Part shown: in pieces, positions 24,434 through 31,379 of the stretch
Layout of the letters: each line of letters opens with the position of its first letter
Numbering within the stretch: the first letter of the stretch is position 1
NCBI GenBank assembly: GCA_039186015.1
Contig: JBCDAH010000052.1
Coordinates: 1 to 31,379, forward strand
DNA length: 31,379 bases
DNA from: JBCBWG01 sp039186015
GTDB lineage: Bacteria; Pseudomonadota; Alphaproteobacteria; Rhizobiales; Hyphomicrobiaceae
Direction of reading: 5' to 3'
Notes under the pieces: model-generated
What the model was told of the DNA's origin: nothing
The model's database searches: none
The model's input: the letters and a program-made list of their open reading frames with translations, nothing else
Program-made: the position numbers and the translations under genes

Positions 24434-25795
24434 ATGAATGCGATCACATCTCACGTCGACAAGCTCGGAGACGCGTCGTCGGTCTGGTTCAAACTGACAC
24501 CGCTCCTGAAGGTCGCCGGCGGCTCGAACCCGATGACGATCCTCATGCAAATGGGGGAGCGTTATGGCGGAGTCGTACCCATCAACATGGCGGATCAGCG
24601 CGTCGTACTGCTCTATGATCCCGAGCACTTCAAGCGCGTCCTGGTCTCGAATGCGGACAACTACATTAAGTACTTCGACGGACTGAAGCCGATTTTCGGC
24701 AAGTCCATGATCACGCACGATGGCGCGATCTGGCAGAAGATCCGGATGCCGCAACAGCCCGCATTCCATCCCGGCGTCTTCGCGGAGTACATCCCATACT
24801 TCCTCGAAGCCATTGATACCAAGACGAAGCTCTGGGAGGAGAAGGCGCGAACGGGCGAATCGTTCGAGATGGTTGAGCAGACTTGGACCCTCGCGGCCGA
24901 CATGATCTGCAAGGCCCTGTTCGATCGTGAGATGCCGTTCAACCCGCACTTCGTCTTCAAATGCGTCAAGACGTACACGGACGTCATGAACCATAAGTCG
25001 GTGCGGCTGAAAAAAACATCGGGTGAAGAATTCGAGATCACAGAGGAAGACACGGCCAAGGCAATGGAAACCTGGGCTGGCGTTCCACCAACGGTGATTG
25101 CTGCCGATCCACGCGAAGAACGCGAGCGGACGCTGCTGAAAATGATCCAGGCTGCCGTTGCGGATCCTGAAATTCCCGAATTCGACGAGCAACAAGCCGT
25201 GGACGAACTTAAGCAGTATCTGTGGGCGGGCACGGAAACAACGGCTCTGACATTGGCCTGGGCCATGTATCTGACGTCAATACATCCTGAGGCAGCAGAC
25301 CGTATTCGCGCTGAGGGAGAGGCCGTCTGCGGAGACCGCACGCCGAACGCTCAGGACTATTCCGCGCTGGCGTACACGCGGGCGGTGATCCAGGAAACCA
25401 TGAGGATCTATCCGCCGATCTGGGGCTTGATCCGCGTCGCCGACGGTGATGACGAGATCGGCGGCAAGCCGATCAAGAAGGGCGATCGGATTGTTCTGTT
25501 TGCTTACGGTGCCCACCACAATCCGGCGTACTGGGAAGCACCGGAGGAATTCCGACCGGAGCGATGGATGGGCGACGCTGCGAAAAAACGTGTCAAGTAC
25601 TCGTACCTGCCGTTTGGTGCAGGAAAACGCTCTTGCATCGGCGGCGCGATGAGTCAGGTTGAAAACACCTTGGCGTTGTCCATTCTGCTCCGCCGCTTCC
25701 AGCCGGAATATGTCGGAACGAAACCTGCGGGCATCAACGCAACCGTGACGTTGACGCCGAAGGGCGGGCTCATGTTCAAAGTCCACGAGCGCTAA
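24434..25795 (+). CDS. Cytochrome P450
   Basis: A haem-thiolate mono-oxygenase of 453 residues. It has the I-helix motif AGTETT (265-270), the K-helix ETMR (321-324), PERW (375-378) and the haem loop PFGAGKRSCIG with Cys401 as ligand. Length and the 'F-x-P-E-R-W' and 'PFGAGKRSCIGG' style resemble the CYP4/CYP102-like branch of bacterial P450s that often act on fatty acids, hydrocarbons or terpenoids; the substrate is unknown. There is no membrane anchor. Between residues 190 and 260 lies an acidic loop rich in Glu. The start has GGAGA 8 nt upstream. No ferredoxin or reductase gene is nearby, so electrons must come from elsewhere. It lies alone on the plus strand, 266 bp after purN. Confidence 0.94.
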   Translation: MNAITSHVDKLGDASSVWFKLTPLLKVAGGSNPMTILMQMGERYGGVVPINMADQRVVLLYDPEHFKRVLVSNADNYIKYFDGLKPIFGKSMITHDGAIWQKIRMPQQPAFHPGVFAEYIPYFLEAIDTKTKLWEEKARTGESFEMVEQTWTLAADMICKALFDREMPFNPHFVFKCVKTYTDVMNHKSVRLKKTSGEEFEITEEDTAKAMETWAGVPPTVIAADPREERERTLLKMIQAAVADPEIPEFDEQQAVDELKQYLWAGTETTALTLAWAMYLTSIHPEAADRIRAEGEAVCGDRTPNAQDYSALAYTRAVIQETMRIYPPIWGLIRVADGDDEIGGKPIKKGDRIVLFAYGAHHNPAYWEAPEEFRPERWMGDAAKKRVKYSYLPFGAGKRSCIGGAMSQVENTLALSILLRRFQPEYVGTKPAGINATVTLTPKGGLMFKVHER

Positions 25796-25869
25796 ACATA
25801 TGCCTTAAATGCAGAAGCGAGGTGATGCGGACCAGAGACGCGGACCCGCTGACACTTAGCGAAAGGGCG

Positions 25870-26943
25870 CTACCGCAGCGGCACCGAAAGCTTGAGCTGC
25901 CCTGTAACATTCGGCGAGTCAGCGTCCGTGCTGCGTTCAATGCCTGTTGTCACGTCCAATGCGTACATGTCGGGCTGCGTCAGCGTAATTCCGGCACCAA
26001 TCGCTCTATGCGCCTCGCTATCCGCTTTCAGTGAAAAGTGCCGTTTGAGGATCGCGCCGGTATCCAAGTTGACGGAGCGACTGAAGGTCGGCTCCAAGGT
26101 CAGTTTGTTGCCACGAAACGCGGCGCTGTCATCGGAAGACCGAACAGCTTCCAGGCCCCGCGCGAACGCCGCGCTTGGCGCGAATACAATGCCGCCAGGC
26201 AAGTCGAACTTTCCGCGAAGCCGTGCCTGAACAACGCGATGTTGGCCTTGAACAGCCTGGTCGGACCAGGTCCCGGTTTGGTTGCTCCATTGCGCCGTTG
26301 CATCGAACGTGAGTGGCGGCCCCAGGCGCATTATAACATAGGCAGAAACGCCATGGCTATCTTGCCAGGTGTCGTTGTCGGTTTCCTCGCCAAGACGCAC
26401 CATCATACCGAACACGGTATTGCGGCTCGCACTGTAGTCGATGCCAAACCGGCCGTGCGTTCGTCCCGGGCCGCTGTCATCGATCTCTTCCACATCGAAC
26501 GCGCCCCAGACATCGAATGGCGCCGAAAGGTCCACAGCCGCGGACTTCGGTACGACCAAGCGGTCCCCGGCCAGTGCTCTGGCATCCTCGATGCGCTGCG
26601 CAATGCGGCTGTTGGCGAACCCAGCGAGATTGCGTGAGCTTCCTCGGAACGACCAGACATCGCTATCCGCGGCGAGCGTCACAGGCACGCGGAGCCATGT
26701 TGCGGCAATCCACGGCGTACCGTCCCGCAAACTGGCAAGACGCCCGTCAGTCGGATCCTCATCAAGCAGGGACGACATCCGCGAGACACCTGACATATCA
26801 CAGGATGACGCCAGATCGTCGGTCTCGCTCTCATCGCACGCCATCGCGACGGTCGCACACAACGTGCACAGGATACCGGCCCGAAAACCAACCGCCAACG
26901 ATGACCGCATAACCCGACAGACGTCACGGAACATCTGAGACAT
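25870..26943 (-). CDS. Predicted outer-membrane beta-barrel protein
   Basis: I do not recognise the family. From the ATG at 26943 (AGGG about 6 nt upstream) it has 357 residues, with a signal peptide of about 33 (VCRVMRSSLAVGF, hydrophobic, then VAMA-CDES). The Cys there has a poor lipobox (Ala-Met-Ala-Cys), so I do not call it a lipoprotein. The last 200 residues alternate hydrophobic and polar residues in strands (for example 'GVSAYVIMRLGPPLTFDATAQWSN', 'RVVQARLRGKFDLPGGIVFAPSAAFARG') and end in a short strand, KLSVPLR. This is the pattern of an outer-membrane barrel or autotransporter-like domain. It is downstream of the YARHG and M15 genes on the same strand, with 231 bp between. Confidence 0.6.
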   Translation of the reverse strand: MSQMFRDVCRVMRSSLAVGFRAGILCTLCATVAMACDESETDDLASSCDMSGVSRMSSLLDEDPTDGRLASLRDGTPWIAATWLRVPVTLAADSDVWSFRGSSRNLAGFANSRIAQRIEDARALAGDRLVVPKSAAVDLSAPFDVWGAFDVEEIDDSGPGRTHGRFGIDYSASRNTVFGMMVRLGEETDNDTWQDSHGVSAYVIMRLGPPLTFDATAQWSNQTGTWSDQAVQGQHRVVQARLRGKFDLPGGIVFAPSAAFARGLEAVRSSDDSAAFRGNKLTLEPTFSRSVNLDTGAILKRHFSLKADSEAHRAIGAGITLTQPDMYALDVTTGIERSTDADSPNVTGQLKLSVPLR

Positions 26944-27174
26944 ACGCTGCCCTTTTGTTGACTTGGCCCAGAACCGGCACATGAACCCGCACATCAGACA
27001 CGGCACGACGAACCACAGGATTCGGACAACCGTCAGTCACGCATAGCAAGAATTTGGGTGTGCAAGGTCCGGTTGCCAACGCGCGAGATCAGTGAAAACC
27101 GGCACGATTGTGCATTCCAAATCGGCCTCACAGGTCAGCTGCGACGATTGGAGACACTTTGGCTCAACAGCCCG

Positions 27175-28014
27175 CTATCGTCCGCAGCCCCGCTTTTCGA
27201 ACAGACGTGCGATAGCAATCAACGCGGGGCGGAACTCAAAATGCATGGTGTCGTAGTGGTACCACTTACCACCCCAGATGAAGCCATGCCGCTCGAACAC
27301 ATCGACAACCGCGCGTGGAACCTTGTTGCGGTAGGTCGGGACGTTTCCTGGCTGACCACCCGACCAACGCCAGTAGTCGGCGTACTTGGTGTTGACATCA
27401 ATCGCGGCTGCAAAGCTGTGAACGCTCAGACGCTGCGTGCCGGCAATGAAGCGCCAGTTGAACGTCCCGGCAGATTTCGCAAAGACACGGCGGTACTTTC
27501 TGGGCAGCTTTGCAAGATCAGCGGCGACAGCCCGTAGCGCCTTGTCGACGCCGGCGACACGCGTGACCTGAACCTTTGAACCAAACCACGGTATCGACAC
27601 CAGGGTTTGCGCCACCGCAGAACGGCTGTTGCCGTAGACCGCCCGCATAAACGCGTCACTGCGGATCCGGCCGGGGTCGAAATTGCGTGCTGGCTTGCCC
27701 GTCTCGCATTCGCCGAGCGGGTAAACCTGGCTGAGCATGTCTTCGATGTCAGCGTTTTTCAGCTTGTCCTGATGCGACTTTTGCCGACCGTCGTCGATGA
27801 CCAACTCCGCGCCTGTTGCCAGCCGCAGTGTCCCACCGGAAACGTCACGGATCGCTGACGGATAGGCTTGTTTCAGAATCTCAAGACGCTCGGCGAGGCT
27901 CACGGTCTCGGCTGCTTGGGCGTGTAACGACGCCGGACACAGCGCTGCAAGCCCCAACGCGGCGCCCAGCAGACGCCGCACCGTCAGCGAACAGACAAGA
28001 GATTGGCTGATCAC
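27175..28014 (-). CDS. M15-family peptidase (D-Ala-D-Ala carboxypeptidase-like), exported
   Basis: A predicted zinc peptidase that would cut D-Ala-D-Ala or related cell-wall peptides. I chose a GTG start at 28014 because GGAG lies 8 nt upstream and the signal peptide follows at once (VRRLLGAALGLAALCPASLHAQA-AE); a TTG reading at 28032 has no better site. In the 279 residues the zinc motifs are SVHSFAAAIDVN (His199, Asp206) and YHYDTMHFEF (Asp255, His258), which matches the M15 (VanY/DacY, 'peptidase_M15_4') fold. The N-terminal 110 residues of the mature protein are not recognised. It follows the YARHG-domain gene by 37 bp and should be in one operon. Confidence 0.83.
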   Translation of the reverse strand: MISQSLVCSLTVRRLLGAALGLAALCPASLHAQAAETVSLAERLEILKQAYPSAIRDVSGGTLRLATGAELVIDDGRQKSHQDKLKNADIEDMLSQVYPLGECETGKPARNFDPGRIRSDAFMRAVYGNSRSAVAQTLVSIPWFGSKVQVTRVAGVDKALRAVAADLAKLPRKYRRVFAKSAGTFNWRFIAGTQRLSVHSFAAAIDVNTKYADYWRWSGGQPGNVPTYRNKVPRAVVDVFERHGFIWGGKWYHYDTMHFEFRPALIAIARLFEKRGCGR

Positions 28015-28051
28015 AAGGTTCACTCCGTCCAATCAAAATGGCTATCGCGCC

Positions 28052-28366
28052 TCAGCACCCGTTGCGACGTTCCCAACGCTTGATGCGATTGACCTGACGC
28101 CGTTCCCAGCCCCGTAGACGACCATACGGAGGGAAGCAGCCACGACCGAACACGGACCGGGCACGCGCCGAGCGGAAACAGTACCCGCGGCGTGCAAAGA
28201 TTGCATTCCGTGCATACCACAGCTCGCCGCAGCTCATGTACGCATAGTCCTGCGCTTCGGCGCGATGCGATCCCATTCCGAGCGCAACGCCGGCGAGTGT
28301 GGTTGCCACTGCGACTGACGCCACGCAGCGCCCAAGCCACGTCAAACGATCTTGTAATTCTGACAC
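28052..28366 (-). CDS. Small exported YARHG-domain protein
   Basis: A 104-residue protein. The GTG at 28366 is preceded by AAGGGAG 8 nt upstream and gives a signal-peptide-like start (SELQDRLTWLGR, then VASVAVATTLAGVALG), cut near AEAQ. The mature part carries YAYMSCGELWYARNAIFARRGYCF, which is the YARHG domain signature (a short motif seen in extracellular proteins, role unknown). Five Cys are present, including one near the very end. The longer ORF from 28510 adds 48 Arg-rich residues without a ribosome binding site. It heads the envelope trio YARHG / M15 / barrel on the minus strand. Confidence 0.75.
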   Translation of the reverse strand: MSELQDRLTWLGRCVASVAVATTLAGVALGMGSHRAEAQDYAYMSCGELWYARNAIFARRGYCFRSARARSVFGRGCFPPYGRLRGWERRQVNRIKRWERRNGC

Positions 28367-28538
28367 GATGTCGTCTCCCTTCTGGAAACGGCCCCGCACA
28401 CACCGATGCGGACCGGCTCTGCCTGCGCGGCACAGTGGCATCCTACCCATGCCGCTGATATTCAGCAGACTAATTTCCAGAAACGAACGATAACCCGCGT
28501 CATCAGGCAATTGCCGCTAGATTTCTGTCGACAAGGTT

Positions 28539-28563
28539 ACGGGCCGGCCCGGCACCGGCCCGT
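28539..28563 (-). terminator. Strong hairpin downstream of the TRAP permease gene
   Basis: ACGGGCCGG (28539-28547) and CCGGCCCGT (28555-28563) form a perfect 9-bp GC-rich stem with a 7-nt loop, starting 8 bp after the TRAP permease stop. The minus strand then reads AACCTTGT rather than a run of T, so termination may be partial. It is the likeliest end of the TRAP operon transcript. Confidence 0.5.
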
Positions 28564-28571
28564 TAAGCAGC

Positions 28572-31217
28572 TTAGAACGCCGGCTGCGTTTGGCGCCGCC
28601 GCTGGAACAAGATGACGATGCCGAGGAGCAGCAACGCCGGCAGGTAGAAGAACTCCTTCGGATAGCGTGATCTTTCCTGCCGCAGCTCCGCGATCTGCAC
28701 CGGGTTATCGCCATAGAAGTCGAACTGTTGGCCGATCTTGGCGAAGCTGGATGTCGGCAATGGCTCATCGAGCTTGGCCACGTCGCCTTCATTGGCCACC
28801 AGAAGACCCAGCGCCTGCAATCGCGCGCCGCCAGCCGGTTTATCCGGCACGGTAACGACCAGAGTCGTACGTTCCATGCGATCCGGATTGTCCGCATTCG
28901 GTCCGCTGACTTCGAGGCGGAGTTTGTCTCCCGGTTTGGCCTCATCGATAACCTGCACAAATGCCGTTCCCGGCGATGAGGCGTATCGCGGCGAGACCTG
29001 ATCCAGCCAGTAGCCCGGTCGGAACAGCGTGAACGCAATGAGGAGCAACGCCGCGGTCTCCCACCATCGATTGGGCGCAAGGAAATAGCCTTGAGTTGCG
29101 GCCGCGAATAACATCATCGCCATAACCGCGACGCCGAACACAAAGAAGGCCTTTGCTGCGCTGACGTCGATCAGCAAGAGTTCGGTATTGAAGATAAACA
29201 GGAACGGCAGCAGCGCGGTACGAATGTCGTACATGAAACCCTGAACACCGGTCTTGATCGGATCGCCACCGGAGATCGCCGATGCCGCAAACGCGGCAAG
29301 CCCCACGGGCGGCGTGTCATCCGCAAGAATACCGAAGTAGAACACAAAGAGGTGGGCTGCGATCAACGGAATGATCAGGCCACTCTTTGCGCCCAAAGTT
29401 ACAATGACTGGCGCCATGAGCGTGGAGACAACGATGTAGTTTGCCGTCGTCGGCAGACCCATCCCAAGAATCAGGCTCATCCCTGCCACAAGCAGGAGCA
29501 TGAGCATCAAGCTGCCGCCCGAGAGATACTCGACGAACTCGCTGATGATCTGGTGCATGCCGGTCAGCGACACGGTCCCGACAATGACGCCGGCGATCCC
29601 CGTTGCAACCGCAATCGCAATCATATTGCGAGATCCGGCGATCATGCCATCGACCCATTCGCCGACGCCGCGCCAGGTGGCGCTGCCGAGCTGGCTGACC
29701 TCACCGCGCATCATGGCTTTGAGAGGATGCTGGGTCAGCGCCACGGCCGTCATTGCCATGGTTGCCCAAAAGGCCGAGAGCGTCGGAGACAACCGCTCGA
29801 TGATGATGCACCAAATCAGAATGACGATCGGCAGGATGAAGTACAGGCCGGTAATCGCAACATCGGCGAAGTACGGCAACACCGAATCCGACTTGTTCGG
29901 ATCATCAATCTCCAGATCTGGATGTCGCGACGCCCGCATCAACAGCACAAGGTAGGCCACGACGCAGGCGGCGACAGCGACAAGGAATGACCATTCAGGC
30001 AATGCGACCTTGACCCAACCCAGACCGAAATAGACCAAGCCGGTCAAAATCGCGATGACGATAAAGCCTGTGAGGAAGCCAATCAGTCGCCGGGCCAAAC
30101 TCAGCACGGCCGGCGGGCGATCGAGACCCTTGAGGCCCAACTTTAGCGCCTCCAGGTGCACAATGTAGATCAGCGCAATGTACGACACGAGCGCTGGCAC
30201 CAGCGCGTGCACAATGATGTCCGTGTAGGCCACGCCTGTAAACTCGGCCATCAGGAACGCGGCCGCGCCCATCACCGGCGGCGTCAGCTGTCCGTTGGTT
30301 GACGAGGCGACTTCAACGGCACCGGCCTTTTCGGGCTTGAAGCCCGTGCGCTTCATTAGCGGGATCGTGAACGTCCCGGTCGTGACCACGTTGGCAATCG
30401 ACGAACCGGAATACAGGCCACTCATAGCAGAAGCACACACGGCAGCTTTCGCGGGACCACCGCGGAGGTGCCCGAGAGCGGCAAAGGAAATCTGAATGAA
30501 GTAGTTGCCGGCGCCGGCTTTCTCCAGGATCGACCCAAACAGCACGAACAGGAAGATCATTTGAGCCGAGACGCCGAGCGCGACACCGAACACACCTTCG
30601 GTTTGCATCCAGTAGTGCCACATCGCCTTACCGAACGATGCGCCTTTCCACTGAATGACATCAGGCAGCCATTCCGCCGATCCGAAGAACGTGTATCCGA
30701 GGAACACGCTGGCTACGATCAGAAGCGGCAGACCAAGCGACCGATAGACGGCAACGCCAAGAATGACCAAGCCAACCGCCGATGCAATCAGGTCCGGCGT
30801 CGTCGGCAAGCCAGCGCGAACGGCGATCTCGTTTTTGAATACAAACAAATACAGGCAACAAACTATACCGACGATACCCAGTACCCAGTCATACCAGGGC
30901 ACGTAATTCTTCGGACTGCTGCGGAACAGCGGAAACGCGACGGCAGTCAAAAACAGCGCAAAAGAAAGGTGGAACAGACGGATCTCAGTGTTATTCAGAA
31001 TAATGTTTACGCCGAAGACGTCCGCCATCCAGAACGGAACATTCGACGAGTAGAAGATCTGAAAAACAGCCCAGATGAAACACGTGACCGGAATAAGCCC
31101 GGCCTGCCAGCCACGGGGATGTCGCCCGCCAGCGTCGGCGGCAGCGGCCATCTCGGCGGCGGCATCTGCGGAGCGTGCGGAAGATTCGGGTGCGGTCTGA
31201 TCGGGATTCGTGACCAT
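28572..31217 (-). CDS. TRAP transporter permease, fused 4TM/12TM (DctQ-DctM) with C-terminal DUF3394
   Basis: An inner-membrane secondary transporter that takes a solute from a TAXI-type binding protein using an ion gradient. The ATG at 31217 has AAGGAG 7 nt upstream and gives 881 residues. Order: a cytoplasmic Ala-rich head, a DctQ-like part of about four helices (about 18-180), then a long DctM-like part (about 200-700) with 'AAVCASAMSGLYSGSSIANVVTTGTFTIPLMKRTGF' and 'GMGLPTTANYIVVSTLMAPV', both diagnostic of the large subunit. The last 135 residues hold a soluble beta-rich domain matching DUF3394, then a final helix and RRRQ tail. It lies 110 bp downstream of the binding-protein gene on the same strand. 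Confidence 0.93.
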   Translation of the reverse strand: MVTNPDQTAPESSARSADAAAEMAAAADAGGRHPRGWQAGLIPVTCFIWAVFQIFYSSNVPFWMADVFGVNIILNNTEIRLFHLSFALFLTAVAFPLFRSSPKNYVPWYDWVLGIVGIVCCLYLFVFKNEIAVRAGLPTTPDLIASAVGLVILGVAVYRSLGLPLLIVASVFLGYTFFGSAEWLPDVIQWKGASFGKAMWHYWMQTEGVFGVALGVSAQMIFLFVLFGSILEKAGAGNYFIQISFAALGHLRGGPAKAAVCASAMSGLYSGSSIANVVTTGTFTIPLMKRTGFKPEKAGAVEVASSTNGQLTPPVMGAAAFLMAEFTGVAYTDIIVHALVPALVSYIALIYIVHLEALKLGLKGLDRPPAVLSLARRLIGFLTGFIVIAILTGLVYFGLGWVKVALPEWSFLVAVAACVVAYLVLLMRASRHPDLEIDDPNKSDSVLPYFADVAITGLYFILPIVILIWCIIIERLSPTLSAFWATMAMTAVALTQHPLKAMMRGEVSQLGSATWRGVGEWVDGMIAGSRNMIAIAVATGIAGVIVGTVSLTGMHQIISEFVEYLSGGSLMLMLLLVAGMSLILGMGLPTTANYIVVSTLMAPVIVTLGAKSGLIIPLIAAHLFVFYFGILADDTPPVGLAAFAASAISGGDPIKTGVQGFMYDIRTALLPFLFIFNTELLLIDVSAAKAFFVFGVAVMAMMLFAAATQGYFLAPNRWWETAALLLIAFTLFRPGYWLDQVSPRYASSPGTAFVQVIDEAKPGDKLRLEVSGPNADNPDRMERTTLVVTVPDKPAGGARLQALGLLVANEGDVAKLDEPLPTSSFAKIGQQFDFYGDNPVQIAELRQERSRYPKEFFYLPALLLLGIVILFQRRRQTQPAF

Positions 31218-31286
31218 GGGCACGCTCCTTACGGCAACTTTGATTGGGAAGAAAACAGACGTCTTGAGGGGACACGGATACAATTA

Positions 31287-31311
31287 GGGCGCCCAAACAT
31301 GTTGGGCGCCC
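31287..31311 (-). terminator. Hairpin between TAXI binding-protein and permease genes
   Basis: GGGCGCCCAA (31287-31296) and TTGGGCGCCC (31302-31311) form a perfect 10-bp stem with a 5-nt loop, 15 bp after the binding-protein stop codon. The following minus-strand bases (TAATTGTATCC) have only a broken T-tract. This is probably an attenuating or message-protecting element giving excess binding protein over permease, as inferred for the peptide operon hairpin at 5606-5635. Confidence 0.55.
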
Positions 31312-31326
31312 ATGAGATCTTGGTGG

Positions 31327-31379
31327 TTATTTCAACCAACCCTTCTCTTTGTAGTACTTTTCAGCGCCAGCGTGGAGCG
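31327..31379 (-). CDS. TAXI-type TRAP solute receptor, C-terminal fragment (cut by window edge)
   Basis: Reading the minus strand to the window edge gives LHAGAEKYYKEKGWLK then TAA (31327-31329). 'L-H-x-GA-x-KYYKEKGW' is the usual C-terminus of TAXI-family (TRAP-associated extracytoplasmic immunogenic protein) solute receptors. It lies directly upstream of a fused TRAP permease, the usual gene order. Only 16 residues are in the window; the rest lies beyond the edge, so there is no sign of a broken gene. Confidence 0.85.
   Translation of the reverse strand, partial: LHAGAEKYYKEKGWLK

Noticed and set aside
1..31379. Search by eye for CRISPR repeats, insertion sequence ends, prophage genes, restriction-modification, toxin-antitoxin or other defence genes
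   Set aside because: No regularly spaced repeats, transposase, integrase, methyltransferase, nuclease or toxin-like proteins were seen. The HEAT-like and DUF4274-like proteins resemble types sometimes found as immunity proteins, but no toxin partner is present.

Overview
The window looks like a chromosomal segment of an alphaproteobacterium, probably Rhodospirillales-like. The evidence is the gene order and protein types: an aspS / rnd / ppx / ppk / hda / AI-2E permease / DUF2066 / purM / purN neighbourhood, an HdaA-type short DnaA paralogue, and a fused TRAP transporter of the TAXI type. The taxon is inferred from gene content; no marker was searched.

Layout. (a) 1-1303: a lower-GC gene of unknown function with HEAT-like repeats, then a tRNA-Leu(UAA), both on the minus strand. 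(b) 1433-7244: a minus-strand dipeptide/oligopeptide ABC transporter (binding protein, two permeases, two ATPases) with overlapping genes. (c) 7527-9446: a ceramidase-family membrane hydrolase behind two paralogous four-helix membrane proteins. One of these seems to lack a normal start codon and may start at ATT. (d) 9561-12878: aspS and rnd, divergent. (e) 12948-21262: a long minus-strand run of DUF2066 protein, AI-2E permease, HdaA, PPK1, Ppx and a DnaJ/CbpA-type co-chaperone. (f) 21631-24167: purM and purN on the plus strand with a DUF4274-like gene between them. (g) 24434-25795: a cytochrome P450 preceded by a clean inverted repeat. (h) 25870-28366: three minus-strand exported proteins (YARHG domain, M15-type peptidase, predicted beta-barrel). 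(i) 28572-31379: a fused TRAP permease and the last 16 residues of its TAXI-type binding protein, cut by the window edge.

How the genes work together. Two import systems flank the window: peptide ABC and TRAP-TAXI. The centre is housekeeping: aspartyl-tRNA charging, RNA trimming, polyphosphate synthesis and breakdown, control of DnaA, and purine synthesis. The less ordinary content sits in small accessory units: region (a), the ceramidase/membrane-protein unit (c), the gene inside purM-purN, the solitary P450, and the envelope trio (h). No CRISPR array, insertion sequence, prophage or recognisable defence system is visible. The strongest anomaly is the apparent ATT start at 8691. I do not see a clear-cut novel multi-gene system.
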